Positions 10,568 through 19,460 of a stretch of 64,000 nucleotides of DNA are shown here, piece by piece; position 1 is the stretch's first letter, and every line of letters starts with the position of its first letter. Made by a program: the position numbers and the translations under genes. This DNA is from Pseudomonadota bacterium (GTDB lineage Bacteria > Pseudomonadota > Gammaproteobacteria > Burkholderiales > Gallionellaceae): assembly GCA_021782365.1 (NCBI GenBank), contig JAJXVB010000009.1:1-64000 (forward strand), given 5' to 3'. The notes beneath the pieces were generated by a model. The model did no database searches and was not told the DNA's origin. It saw only the letters and a list, made by a program, of their open reading frames with translations.

Positions 10568-11743
10568 ATGAACATCAAATCATTCCATCCCCCGCAGCGC
10601 GTCCTGATGGGCCCGGGACCATCGGATGTCAGCCCGCGCGTGCTCGAAGCCATGTCCCGCCCGACGCTGGGCCATCTCGACCCTGTGTTCGTTTCCATGA
10701 TGGATGAGATGAAGACGCTGCTGAAGTACGCCTTCAGGACAGAGAACGAACTGACCATGCCGGTTTCCGCTCCTGGTTCCGCGGGCATGGAGACCTGCTT
10801 CGTCAACCTGGTCGAACCTGGCGACAAGGTCGTCATCTGCCAGAACGGCGTTTTCGCGGGACGCATGAAGGAAAACGTCGAGCGCTGCGGCGGAACCGCT
10901 GTGATGGTGCAGGACGAATGGGGCCGCGCGATCGACCCGCAAAAGCTGGAGGAAGCGCTGAAGGCCAATCCTGATGCGAAGATCGTCGCCTTCGTTCACG
11001 CCGAGACCTCGACCGGCGCGCAATCCGATGCGAAGACCCTGGTCGAGATCGCTCACCGCCACGGCTGCCTCGCCATCGTCGATGCGGTCACATCGCTCGG
11101 CGGATCGAAGCTCCTGGTCGACGAGTGGAAGATAGACGCGATCTATTCCGGAACGCAGAAGTGCATCTCCTGCACGCCCGGCCTCTCTCCCGTGAGCTTC
11201 AGCAACAACGCGCTCGAGAAGATCAAGAACCGCAAGACCAGGGTGCAGAGCTGGTTCCTGGATTTGAACCTGGTGATGGGCTACTGGGGGGGAGCGACCA
11301 AGCGCGCCTACCACCATACAGCGCCGATCAACGCGCTCTACGGTCTGCACGAGGCGCTCGTGATCCTTCAGGAAGAAGGCCTCGAGAACTCATGGGCGCG
11401 CCACCAGAAGAATCACCTCGCGCTGCGCGCCGGCCTCGAGGCGATGGGGCTTTCCTTCGTTGTGCCGGAAGGCGAGCGCCTGCCCCAGCTGAATTCGATC
11501 AGCGTCCCGGAAGGCGTCGACGAGGCGGCAGTCCGTTCCATGCTCCTTTCCGACTATGGCCTCGAGATAGGCGCAGGCCTCGGCGCGATGGCAGGCAAGG
11601 TATGGCGCATCGGCCTCATGGGTCACGCGAGCAATCCGAAAAACGTGAGGCTCTGCCTTGCAGCGCTCGACGATGTGCTGGGAAGACTGAACGCGCCGAT
11701 ACAGCGCGGCGTGGCGGTCGCTGCCGCCAACGCCCATCTCTGA
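10568..11743 (+). CDS. Class V aminotransferase, serine/alanine-glyoxylate type
   Basis: 391 residues of the PLP aspartate-aminotransferase class V fold. GPGPSDVSPRVLEAM near the N-terminus and the pyridoxal-lysine block YSGTQKCISCTPGL are signatures of alanine-glyoxylate and serine-glyoxylate aminotransferases. It lies 12 bases after glcF, behind an AGAGGAAAC ribosome site. The likely job is to convert glyoxylate made by GlcDEF to glycine, completing 2-phosphoglycolate salvage. Amino donor (serine or alanine) cannot be told here. Confidence 0.9.
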   Translation: MNIKSFHPPQRVLMGPGPSDVSPRVLEAMSRPTLGHLDPVFVSMMDEMKTLLKYAFRTENELTMPVSAPGSAGMETCFVNLVEPGDKVVICQNGVFAGRMKENVERCGGTAVMVQDEWGRAIDPQKLEEALKANPDAKIVAFVHAETSTGAQSDAKTLVEIAHRHGCLAIVDAVTSLGGSKLLVDEWKIDAIYSGTQKCISCTPGLSPVSFSNNALEKIKNRKTRVQSWFLDLNLVMGYWGGATKRAYHHTAPINALYGLHEALVILQEEGLENSWARHQKNHLALRAGLEAMGLSFVVPEGERLPQLNSISVPEGVDEAAVRSMLLSDYGLEIGAGLGAMAGKVWRIGLMGHASNPKNVRLCLAALDDVLGRLNAPIQRGVAVAAANAHL

Positions 11744-11768
11744 TCTTCCAGGTGTCGCGGTCTAAAAG

Positions 11769-12362
11769 ATGAAGCCATTTGCCGAGTCCTGCGAGATCAA
11801 CAAGCACCCCATACTCGAGGTGCTGAAGAGGGTCTTCGCGGACAGAGGCCGCGTGCTGGAAATCGCCAGCGGGACAGGCCAGCATGCGGTGCATTTCGGC
11901 CGCAACCTTCCCCATCTCACCTGGCAGACCAGCGAGCTTGCGAAGAATCACGACGGCATAAAGGCCTGGCTGGAAGAAGCCGGGCTTCCCAACGTGCTTC
12001 CTCCCGTCGCGCTGGATGCGGACGACGAGCGCTGGCCGGTTTCAACATACGATGCGATATTCAACGCGAATACCGTGCACATCATTTCCTGGCCTCAGGT
12101 CGAATCCCTTTTCGCCCATATCGCGCGCGTCATCGAGCTTGGCGGTTGCGTGTGTTTCTATGGCCCCTACAACTATGGCGGAAAATTCACATCGGAGAGC
12201 AATGCGCGCTTCGACGAATGGCTGAAGTCGCGCGACCCGAAAAGCGGGGTCAGGGATTTCGAAGCGATGAACAAGCTTGCCTCCACGCACGGCCTGCATC
12301 TGATCGAAGACATAGAGATGCCCATCAACAACCGGACCCTGGTCTGGCGCGCCGAAGGCTGA
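11769..12362 (+). CDS. DUF938 family SAM-dependent methyltransferase
   Basis: 197 residues. The start MKPFAESCEINKHPIL and the glycine-rich motif LEIASGTGQHAVHF (about residues 33-46) match DUF938, a methyltransferase-like family of unknown substrate. A conserved FNANTVHIISW block follows motif III. It sits 25 bases after the aminotransferase and may be the last gene of the glycolate operon. It is convergent with the copper chaperone gene. Confidence 0.8.
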   Translation: MKPFAESCEINKHPILEVLKRVFADRGRVLEIASGTGQHAVHFGRNLPHLTWQTSELAKNHDGIKAWLEEAGLPNVLPPVALDADDERWPVSTYDAIFNANTVHIISWPQVESLFAHIARVIELGGCVCFYGPYNYGGKFTSESNARFDEWLKSRDPKSGVRDFEAMNKLASTHGLHLIEDIEMPINNRTLVWRAEG

Positions 12363-12366
12363 TCCC

Positions 12367-12801
12367 TCACATGCCCTGCATCGGCATGGTCAGCGGCTTC
12401 ACTTCCGCCATCGCCTTCACCTTGATCTCGCGCCCGTTTTCCTTCACGTCGAGCGTCAAGGGCAGGCTCTCCCCTTCCCTGAGCTGAGAACGAAGGCCGA
12501 CCAGCATCAGATGGTAGCCGCTCTTCTCGAGCGACATGCTGCCCTTGGGCAGGTCTATCGCATCGACCTCGCGCATCTTCATCATGCCGTTCTCCTGCTT
12601 CATGCTGTGCATCTCACCCGTCCTGCAGGCAGGGCTAGAAAAGCCGACGAGCGTTGCCCTATGCGCGCTCGTGATCACGAGATCGACCATCGCGGTGTCC
12701 TGGCCTGGCGCCGTCGCGCGCGCCCATGCATGCTCTACGCTGATGTCAGCCGCATGTGCCGCACCCGTCAAAAACAGCATCGCAAAAAACAATTTTTTCA
12801 T
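12367..12801 (-). CDS. Periplasmic copper chaperone PCu(A)C
   Basis: 144 residues with an N-terminal signal peptide (FFAMLFLTGAAHA). The copper ligands of the family are present: the methionine-rich GEMHSMKQENGMMKM block and GYHLMLVGL, i.e. the H/M-x-M-x-H-x-M pattern. These proteins deliver Cu(I) to the CuA or CuB centre of heme-copper oxidases together with SCO1. A SCO1 gene and a CcoN-like oxidase lie 28-39 kb further on in this window. It is monocistronic as far as can be seen. Confidence 0.88.
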   Translation of the reverse strand: MKKLFFAMLFLTGAAHAADISVEHAWARATAPGQDTAMVDLVITSAHRATLVGFSSPACRTGEMHSMKQENGMMKMREVDAIDLPKGSMSLEKSGYHLMLVGLRSQLREGESLPLTLDVKENGREIKVKAMAEVKPLTMPMQGM

Positions 12802-12872
12802 CTTTCCCCCGTCCTTCCATCGTTATTGAACGGATTATACGCAACCCCGGCCGCTTTGATTACAATCCCACC

Positions 12873-14111
12873 ATGAACATCCTTTCCTCCCTGCCGGGCC
12901 ACATCCAGTTGCGCCGTCTGGTCAGCCTGCGCAGCCTTGCGATCGCGGCACAGCTCTTCGCGCTCTGGCTGGCATGGCGGACCCTGCATATCGAACTCTC
13001 CTGGATTCCGATGCTCATCGGAATAGCGGGGCTCGCCGCATTCAATCTCCTGACACTGCTTCGCATCAGGTCCATGCGGCCCGTGACCAATGCGGAGATG
13101 TTCGCCCAGCTTATCATCGATGTCTTCGTGCTTAGCCTTCTGCTTTACTATTCCGGAGGATCGACCAATCCCTTCGTCTCGCTCTATCTGCTTCCGCTGG
13201 TGATCGCCGCGGCCACCCTGCCCGCCCCCTACACATGGGGCATGGCGGCGCTGACTACGGCATGCTACAGCTGGCTGATGATCTACCACATCCCGCTTCC
13301 TCAGAGGGATATGGAGATGGACAGCCCTTTCAACGTGCATGTGCTGGGCATGTGGATGGGCTTCGTCTTCAGCGCGGTGGTGGTCGCCTCATTCGTGGTC
13401 TGGATGGCGAAGGCCGTGCGCAGCCGGGATCAGCTCCTGGCCGATGTTCGCGAAGAAGTCCTGCGCAACGAGCGCATCGTGGCGCTGGGCACGCAGGCTG
13501 CAGGCGCCGCGCACGAGCTTGGCACACCGCTTTCCACGATGGCCGTGGTGATCAACGAGCTCGAAAGCATGGCCCCAAAGGATCTGCACGAGAGCCTTAT
13601 TCTGCTCGACGAACAGGTCAGGCTCTGCCGCAGGATTCTGGACAAGATGATGGTCAACGCCCAGGGCAGCGGAGCGAGCAAGATCCAGGAGGCCCATGAA
13701 TTCATGGCCGATGTGCTGAACGAATGGCAGCTCCTGAGACCCACCGCCCACTACGATTTCCACGGGGATGAGAGGATGCCCGGAATCAGCGTGGACATCA
13801 CCCTGCGCGCAGCGCTGATGAACCTGCTCAACAATGCGGCCGACGCGAGCGATCTGCCGATAGACATAGACGCGCGATGCGAGAACGACAGGTTCATCAT
13901 CGAGATACGCGACCAGGGACCGGGACTGAGCGAGGAAGTCACGCTCAAGGCAGGTTCCGCATTCTTCACGACCAAGCCCCAGGGCAGGGGGCTTGGGCTA
14001 TTTCTCGCGAATGCGACGGTCGAGCGCATGGGCGGCATGGTGCGCCTTTATAACCGGGATGGCGGGGGTGCGACCACCGAGATCAGCCTGCCGATTGCGG
14101 GGACTCCGTGA
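12873..14111 (+). CDS. regB: Redox-sensing histidine kinase of the RegB/PrrB family
   Basis: 412 residues from the ATG at 12873. Six N-terminal membrane helices include the quinone-site motif GGSTNPF, universal in RegB proteins. The H-box GAAHELGTPLS carries H214, and C252 in RLCRRILDK matches the redox-active cysteine of Rhodobacter RegB. The C-terminal ATPase domain has the N and G boxes (NLLNNAADAS, GRGLGLFLA). RegB phosphorylates RegA under reducing conditions and controls respiration and carbon fixation genes. Its stop overlaps the regA start. Confidence 0.93.
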   Translation: MNILSSLPGHIQLRRLVSLRSLAIAAQLFALWLAWRTLHIELSWIPMLIGIAGLAAFNLLTLLRIRSMRPVTNAEMFAQLIIDVFVLSLLLYYSGGSTNPFVSLYLLPLVIAAATLPAPYTWGMAALTTACYSWLMIYHIPLPQRDMEMDSPFNVHVLGMWMGFVFSAVVVASFVVWMAKAVRSRDQLLADVREEVLRNERIVALGTQAAGAAHELGTPLSTMAVVINELESMAPKDLHESLILLDEQVRLCRRILDKMMVNAQGSGASKIQEAHEFMADVLNEWQLLRPTAHYDFHGDERMPGISVDITLRAALMNLLNNAADASDLPIDIDARCENDRFIIEIRDQGPGLSEEVTLKAGSAFFTTKPQGRGLGLFLANATVERMGGMVRLYNRDGGGATTEISLPIAGTP

Positions 14112-14653
14112 GCCAGGAAGAATCCGCATCGCTTCTGCTGGTTGACGACAGCGCAACCTTCTGCAGGGTGCTCTCCGCCGCGCTGACCAGGCGGGGATTT
14201 TCCGTAAGCGTCGCTCACAGCGTCGAAGAGGCCCTTCCTGTTGCGAACGAGAACCCTCCCGAGTTCGCGGTGGTGGACATGAAGATGAGCGGCGCATCGG
14301 GGCTGGTCCTCGTGAAGGCGCTGCACGAGCTCGACCCCAATACCCGCATCGTCGTGCTGACTGGCTATGCGAGCATCAGCACCGCAGTCGAGGCCATCAA
14401 GCTTGGGGCGACGCAATACCTTGCGAAGCCCGCCAACGCGGACGAAATCATCGCGGCCTTCAGGCACGAGGCGGACGGCAACGTGGAGCTCAAGACGACC
14501 GAGACCAACATAGAGAAGCTGGAATGGGAGCACATACAGCGCGTGATGCAGGAGAACGGCTACAACATCTCCGCGACGGCGCGTGCGCTAAACATGCACC
14601 GCCGCACCCTGCAGCGCAAGCTCAACAAGCCCCCGCCCGGCGGCAGCGCCTGA
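14108..14653 (+). CDS. regA: Response regulator RegA/PrrA family
   Basis: 181 residues from a GTG that overlaps the regB stop by 4 bases. The receiver domain has acidic residues D13/D14, phospho-acceptor D57 in FAVVDMKM, and K at AKPAN. The C-terminus is a Fis-type helix-turn-helix with NISATARALNMHRRTLQRKL, the strongly conserved RegA DNA-binding helix. The output probably includes cytochrome oxidase and Calvin-cycle genes elsewhere; direct targets in this window are inference only. Confidence 0.93.
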   Translation: MSQEESASLLLVDDSATFCRVLSAALTRRGFSVSVAHSVEEALPVANENPPEFAVVDMKMSGASGLVLVKALHELDPNTRIVVLTGYASISTAVEAIKLGATQYLAKPANADEIIAAFRHEADGNVELKTTETNIEKLEWEHIQRVMQENGYNISATARALNMHRRTLQRKLNKPPPGGSA

Positions 14654-14666
14654 AGGCACTTTCCCG

Positions 14667-14672
14667 TATAAT
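14667..14672 (+). promoter_or_regulatory. Possible -10 element upstream of the HDOD gene
   Basis: Perfect TATAAT lies 52 bases before the ATG. A recognisable -35 is absent, so this is weak. Confidence 0.3.
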
Positions 14673-14723
14673 GCAAGGACCTCAACCGGGCTTATCAATT
14701 TCCGCACGCAAAGAGATACCGAC

Positions 14724-15599
14724 ATGTCCACTGAACAGATCCGTCAGAAACTCACCAATGCATTGACCGACCTCGATTCGCTTCCCGCCATGCCTGCCAT
14801 CGCGATGAAGCTGATGGCGCTGGACCTGAGCACTGACGAGGGAGAGGCAGAGCTTCTGAAGCTGATAGGACAGGACCCGCAGATTTCCGCAAAACTGATC
14901 AGCCAGGCCAATTCCCCGATGATGGGCTTGAACCGCAAGGTCGGCACCGTGCCTGAGGCCGCGATGCTGCTTGGCCTGACCAGAGTGAAGGCGGTTGCCT
15001 TAGGCATCGCGGCGATGTCCAATTTTTCCAAGGTTCCCGCGACGCAGAATTTTGCGCCGCAATACCTCTGGCTGCACAGCCTTTCCATCGCCATCGCGAT
15101 GAACACGCTCTCGCTTTCGATGCCGAGGCAGATGAGACCGCAGCAGGACCACATCCATCTTGCCGGGCTGCTGCACGACATGGGTTACATGGCGATACAC
15201 CATGTCGACAGCGGGGCGAGCGACGAACTGCACCGCCGGCTTGCGCTCGAGCCCACCCGCCACGTGGTGGAAATCGAACAGGAGGTGCTCGGCATCTCGC
15301 ACTGCGAGCTTGGCGCGCAGCTCGCCCGCCGCTGGAACCTGCCGGAAGAGATCATAGAAGTTCTGCATTACCACCATACGCCGCACATCGACGAGGTGCC
15401 CCTGAGCAACCTGCTTCCCTACATGATCAACCTTGCAGAGAAGCTGTTGCCCAACTTCGGAATTAACGAATACACCGGCAGCGAGATCAGCGAAATGGAA
15501 TGGCAGACTCTGGGAATAGACGCGGACGAAGCCGACGAACTCAGAAGCACGATCAACGAGATCGCGCTTCAGGCAGCCCAGATGGCCGACATATTCTAG
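14724..15599 (+). CDS. HDOD domain protein
   Basis: 291 residues. The N-terminal stretch LPAMPAIAMKLMAL and the repeated H/D-type helices (AGLLHDMGYMAIHH, AWNLP-like RRWNLPEEIIEVLHYHHTP) define the HDOD fold, a catalytically relaxed relative of HD phosphohydrolases. It does keep an HD pair in the LLHDMG block. HDOD proteins act as signalling scaffolds; its partner is unknown. It ends 8 bases before the dac gene, suggesting cotranscription. Confidence 0.85.
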   Translation: MSTEQIRQKLTNALTDLDSLPAMPAIAMKLMALDLSTDEGEAELLKLIGQDPQISAKLISQANSPMMGLNRKVGTVPEAAMLLGLTRVKAVALGIAAMSNFSKVPATQNFAPQYLWLHSLSIAIAMNTLSLSMPRQMRPQQDHIHLAGLLHDMGYMAIHHVDSGASDELHRRLALEPTRHVVEIEQEVLGISHCELGAQLARRWNLPEEIIEVLHYHHTPHIDEVPLSNLLPYMINLAEKLLPNFGINEYTGSEISEMEWQTLGIDADEADELRSTINEIALQAAQMADIF

Positions 15600-15607
15600 G
15601 CTCAGGC

Positions 15608-16753
15608 ATGAAAGCGATTCTCTTATTCATCGGACTGCTCGCAAGTTTCGCGAGCCTCGCCGAACCTCTTGAACAGGCGCCCGTCCTGGAAGCGAAGTCC
15701 TACCTGCTCTACGACCTCTCGAGCAACCAGATACTGGTGAGCCACAACGCCGACGAACATGTCGAGCCCGCCTCCCTTACCAAACTGATGACGGCATATC
15801 TGACCTTCGGCGCGATAAAACAGGGCAAGCTCCAGATGAATCAAAGCGTGACCGTGCCCTCGGATGGCCCTCACGCTTCGAACGGCGAATCCCGCATGCT
15901 TCTGAAGCCAGGCCAGACCGTCACGATAGACCAACTTCTGCACGGCCTGATCGTGCAATCCGGCAACGATGCGGCCCATCTGTTGGCAACCGAGGTCGGC
16001 GGCACGGAAGCGCAGTTCGTTGCGATGATGAACAGGGAAGCCCAGCGCCTGGGCATGAAGAACACGCACTTCGCAAACCCTGTCGGCATGCCGGATGCGG
16101 AGCATTACAGCACCGCCTATGATCTTGCATTGCTTGCGGCAGCCCTCGTGCGCGATTTCCCCGAAGACTACCCGATCTTCAAGCTCAAGGAATACACCTT
16201 CAACAACGTCTCTCAGGCGAACAGGAACCGCCTCCTTTGGCTGGATCCTTATGCCGACGGCATGAAGACCGGGCATACCGAATCGGCAGGTTTCTGCCTC
16301 GTAGGTTCTGCGCTGCGCGACAAGAGGCGCCTGATCTCGGTGGTGCTGGGCGCGGCATCGGACAGCGAGCGCGCATCGGACAGCCAGAAGCTAATGAACT
16401 ACGGATTCCAGTCCTTCGATGCGGTGAGGCTCTATCAGAACAGCCAGCCCGTCTTCCACGCGCGCGTCTGGAAGGGAACGGAAAGCCACGTAGATCTCGG
16501 ATTCAGGCGCGATCTCGTGCTGACCATCCCCAGGGGGCAGTATGCCGAGCTCAAGGCGAGCGTGGAAACCCACCAGCCCATCATCGCCCCGATAGAATCT
16601 GGCCAGCAGCTTGGCATACTGAGATTCACCCTCAACGGAAAACCGTATGCGCAGTTTCCACTGCTCGCTCTAGACAGCGTCGCCCAGGCCAACGTCTTCT
16701 CTCGCGGCCTGGACAGCATACGCCTCTTGATCAGGAAATACAGCTCCATGTAG
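15608..16753 (+). CDS. dacC: D-alanyl-D-alanine carboxypeptidase (PBP5/6 type)
   Basis: 381 residues with a signal peptide (LLFIGLLASFASLAEP). The three active-site motifs of low-molecular-mass PBPs are present: S-x-x-K at S56-K59 (PASLTKL), S-x-N in VQSGNDAAH, and KTG in GMKTGHTESAG. The C-terminal beta domain (PBP5_C) and a final amphipathic helix (GLDSIRLLIRKYSSM) fit membrane attachment at the periplasmic face. It trims the terminal D-Ala from peptidoglycan stem peptides. It is adjacent to a D-amino acid transaminase gene, as in many beta- and gammaproteobacteria. Confidence 0.94.
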   Translation: MKAILLFIGLLASFASLAEPLEQAPVLEAKSYLLYDLSSNQILVSHNADEHVEPASLTKLMTAYLTFGAIKQGKLQMNQSVTVPSDGPHASNGESRMLLKPGQTVTIDQLLHGLIVQSGNDAAHLLATEVGGTEAQFVAMMNREAQRLGMKNTHFANPVGMPDAEHYSTAYDLALLAAALVRDFPEDYPIFKLKEYTFNNVSQANRNRLLWLDPYADGMKTGHTESAGFCLVGSALRDKRRLISVVLGAASDSERASDSQKLMNYGFQSFDAVRLYQNSQPVFHARVWKGTESHVDLGFRRDLVLTIPRGQYAELKASVETHQPIIAPIESGQQLGILRFTLNGKPYAQFPLLALDSVAQANVFSRGLDSIRLLIRKYSSM

Positions 16754-16762
16754 GAGGCAAAC

Positions 16763-17617
16763 ATGATCTACCTGAACGGACAATACATGCCGATAGAGGA
16801 AGCCAGGGTCCCCGTGCTGGATCGCGGCTTCATCTTCGGCGACGGCGTATACGAGGTGATCCCCGTGTATTCGGGACGCGCATTCAGGCTTGAGGAACAC
16901 CTGAGGCGCCTGAAACACAGCCTGGACGGGATCAGGCTTGCCAATCCGCACAGCGATGAAGAATGGGCGGGCATACTCGACAAGGTAATAGCCGAGAACG
17001 AAGCCCAAGACCAGTACCTTTATCTGCACATCACGCGCGGCGTGGCAAAGCGCGATCATGCATTCCCGAATCCGCCCGTTCCGCCCACCGTGTTCGTGAT
17101 GAGCAATCCGCTCCCCACGCCTCCCGATCATCTTCTCGCCTCCGGCATCTCGGCTGTCACAGCGGAAGACAACCGCTGGCTGAGATGCGACATCAAGGCG
17201 ATATCGCTCCTGCCCAACGTGCTTCTGAGACAGATGGCGATCGATGAAGGATGCGCGGAAACCATACTGATACGCAACAAGGAATTCCTGACGGAAGGCG
17301 CCGCAAGCAACATCTTCGCGGTCAAGGAAGGCATGCTTCTGGCGCCGCCCAAGGACAACCTCATGCTGCCTGGCATCACCTATGACGTGATACTCGAGAT
17401 CGCAGGCGCAAACGGCATCCCGTTCGAGGTGCGCAGGATTTCTTTAGCCGAAGTCCTGCATGCAGACGAACTCCTGCTGACCTCGAGCACGAGGGAAGTT
17501 CTGGCGATCACGAAGCTCGACGGAAAGCCTGTGGGCGCCGGCCTCCCCGGACCAATGTTCAGGCGCATGCATGCGCTCTACCAGGAATTCAAACATAACG
17601 TGATGCGAGCAAAATGA
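16763..17617 (+). CDS. dat: D-amino acid aminotransferase (class IV PLP enzyme)
   Basis: 284 residues of the branched-chain/D-amino acid aminotransferase fold IV. The PLP lysine is K145 in RCDIKAISLLPN, the D-amino acid transaminase version of the motif. FIFGDGVYEVIPVY near the N-terminus and LTEGAASNIFAV also match. It likely interconverts D-Ala and D-Glu for the cell wall. Placement between dac and ybeD/lipB is a common betaproteobacterial arrangement. Its last 4 bases overlap the next gene. Confidence 0.9.
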   Translation: MIYLNGQYMPIEEARVPVLDRGFIFGDGVYEVIPVYSGRAFRLEEHLRRLKHSLDGIRLANPHSDEEWAGILDKVIAENEAQDQYLYLHITRGVAKRDHAFPNPPVPPTVFVMSNPLPTPPDHLLASGISAVTAEDNRWLRCDIKAISLLPNVLLRQMAIDEGCAETILIRNKEFLTEGAASNIFAVKEGMLLAPPKDNLMLPGITYDVILEIAGANGIPFEVRRISLAEVLHADELLLTSSTREVLAITKLDGKPVGAGLPGPMFRRMHALYQEFKHNVMRAK

Positions 17618-17898
17618 CCGATTTCCCGGAGATTCCCGAATCCGAAAGCCTGGTCGAATATCCCAGCGATTTCCCGCTCAAGATCTTCGGCGCGCAGCAT
17701 CCCGAGCTCGCTCAGTCCGTGCTCGAGGTAATCATCAAGCACGCCCCGGATTACGACGCCGCGAGCATGGAGATGCGCGCAAGCAGGACTGCGAAATACA
17801 TCAGCCTCACCTGCACGATACGCGCGACCTCGCGCGCCCAGCTCGATGCGCTTTACCGGGAGCTCTGCGCCCACCCGCTCGTCAAGATGGTATTGTGA
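17614..17898 (+). CDS. ybeD: YbeD/DUF493 family protein
   Basis: 94 residues, the usual length. FPLKIFGAQHPEL and ALYRELCAHPLVKMVL are family hallmarks of this small ferredoxin-like ACT-type fold. It nearly always sits beside lipB and is thought to be a regulatory or lipoate-related protein. The ATG overlaps the transaminase stop and its own stop overlaps the lipB start. Confidence 0.92.
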   Translation: MTDFPEIPESESLVEYPSDFPLKIFGAQHPELAQSVLEVIIKHAPDYDAASMEMRASRTAKYISLTCTIRATSRAQLDALYRELCAHPLVKMVL

Positions 17899-18524
17899 TG
17901 CATCCTGTTGTGCATACTCTGGGGCTTGTCGAATATGAAACCACCTGGGAGGCGATGAAGCGCTTCACAGACCAACGCACCCCGGATACGCGCGACGAAA
18001 TCTGGCTGGTGCAGCATCCCCCGACTTTTACCCAGGGGATTGCTGGATTACCCGAGCATCTGCTGCGCCAGACCGACATCCCGGTGATCAGGATAGACCG
18101 CGGAGGACAGATCACCTATCACGGGCCTGGACAGATCGTGGCCTATCTTCTTCTCGACCTGCGCCGCCTGAGGCTTACCGTGCGCGAGCTGGTGAGCGTG
18201 ATGGAGCAGTCCGTGATAGACCTGCTCGACGATTACGGCGTCCCGGCCAAGAGCCGCATCGACGCGCCTGGCGTATATGTGAACGATGCGAAGATCGCCT
18301 CCCTAGGCCTTAAAATCAGGCACGGCTGTTGCTATCATGGGCTGGCGCTCAACGTCGACATGAATCTCTCGCCATTCAGCCTGATCAATCCCTGCGGCTA
18401 TCAGGGGCTGCGCGTGACACAGTGCACGGAGCTCGGCATCACGGCCAGCATCAACGAACTTCAGGCAGGGCTTGCGCAGAACCTGGTGCAGGGCCTGAAG
18501 CAGACAAGGAATCTTATAAAATGA
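17898..18524 (+). CDS. lipB: Lipoyl(octanoyl) transferase LipB
   Basis: 208 residues. The conserved block [21 protein letters not shown] contains the octanoyl-binding and catalytic surroundings, and [26 protein letters not shown] holds the catalytic cysteine region. It moves octanoyl from ACP to lipoyl-dependent enzymes. The ATG at 17898 overlaps the ybeD stop (TGATG); a GTG one codon earlier is an alternative. Confidence 0.95.
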   Translation: MHPVVHTLGLVEYETTWEAMKRFTDQRTPDTRDEIWLVQHPPTFTQGIAGLPEHLLRQTDIPVIRIDRGGQITYHGPGQIVAYLLLDLRRLRLTVRELVSVMEQSVIDLLDDYGVPAKSRIDAPGVYVNDAKIASLGLKIRHGCCYHGLALNVDMNLSPFSLINPCGYQGLRVTQCTELGITASINELQAGLAQNLVQGLKQTRNLIK

Positions 18525-19459
18525 ACGAAAACAAACAGACAGGCGCGGCCAAGACCGCGCGCAACCCGATCAAGATCGTGCCCCTTGAGCAGAGGCTGCG
18601 CAAGCCCGAATGGATACGCGTCAGGACCGGCTCTGGCACCGGCTACCACGACGTCAAGAGACTGCTGAGGGAACACAATCTCGTGACGGTCTGCGAGGAA
18701 GCCTCCTGCCCCAACATAGGCGAATGCTTCAGCAAGGGCACGGCGACCTTCATGATCCTGGGCGACGTATGTACGAGGCGCTGCCCCTTCTGCGATGTCG
18801 CGCATGGAAAGCCCAACCCCCCGGATCCCGAGGAGCCCAGGAACCTCGCGCGCTCCATCGGCCTCTTGAGACTCAACTATGTGGTGATCACGAGCGTGGA
18901 CCGGGACGACTTGAGGGACGGCGGCGCAAAACACTTTGCAGACTGCCTGTCCGAGGTGCGTGTAAGCTCTCCAGCCACCCGCCTGGAAATCCTGGTTCCC
19001 GACTTTCGCGGCAGGCTGGATGCCGCGCTCGATGCGCTCTCAACAAGTCTGCCAGACGTGCTGAACCACAACCTGGAGACGGTGCCGAGACTATACAAGC
19101 TCGCCCGCCCGGGCGCCGACTATGCGCATTCCCTGAAGCTGCTCCAGGATTTCAAGGCGAGATTTCCCGGCATACCCACGAAGTCCGGCCTGATGCTTGG
19201 GCTTGGGGAAACCGACGAGGAGGTGCTGGAAGTGATGCGGGACCTGCGCGCGCACGGCGTGGACATGCTGACCCTGGGCCAGTATCTGCAGCCTTCCGAC
19301 GGGCATCTTCCCGTGCTGCGCTATGTCCCGCTGGAAACCTTTGCGATGTTCGAGAGCGAGGCGCGATCGATGGGATTCTCGCATGCCGCCTCAGGGCCCA
19401 TGGTGCGCAGCAGCTACTACGCGGACGAACAGGCACACAAGGCAGGTGTTGCGCTTTAA
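18521..19459 (+). CDS. lipA: Lipoyl synthase LipA
   Basis: 312 residues. It has both iron-sulfur sites of LipA: the auxiliary cluster cysteines C58, C63 and C69 ([12 protein letters not shown]) and the radical SAM cysteines C84, C88 and C91 (CTRRCPFC). The terminal RSSYYADEQ holds the conserved serine ligand. It inserts sulfur at C6 and C8 of the octanoyl chain. The start overlaps lipB by 4 bases, and the stop lies 1 base from the convergent DUF4010 gene. Confidence 0.97.
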   Translation: MNENKQTGAAKTARNPIKIVPLEQRLRKPEWIRVRTGSGTGYHDVKRLLREHNLVTVCEEASCPNIGECFSKGTATFMILGDVCTRRCPFCDVAHGKPNPPDPEEPRNLARSIGLLRLNYVVITSVDRDDLRDGGAKHFADCLSEVRVSSPATRLEILVPDFRGRLDAALDALSTSLPDVLNHNLETVPRLYKLARPGADYAHSLKLLQDFKARFPGIPTKSGLMLGLGETDEEVLEVMRDLRAHGVDMLTLGQYLQPSDGHLPVLRYVPLETFAMFESEARSMGFSHAASGPMVRSSYYADEQAHKAGVAL

Positions 19460-19460
19460 G

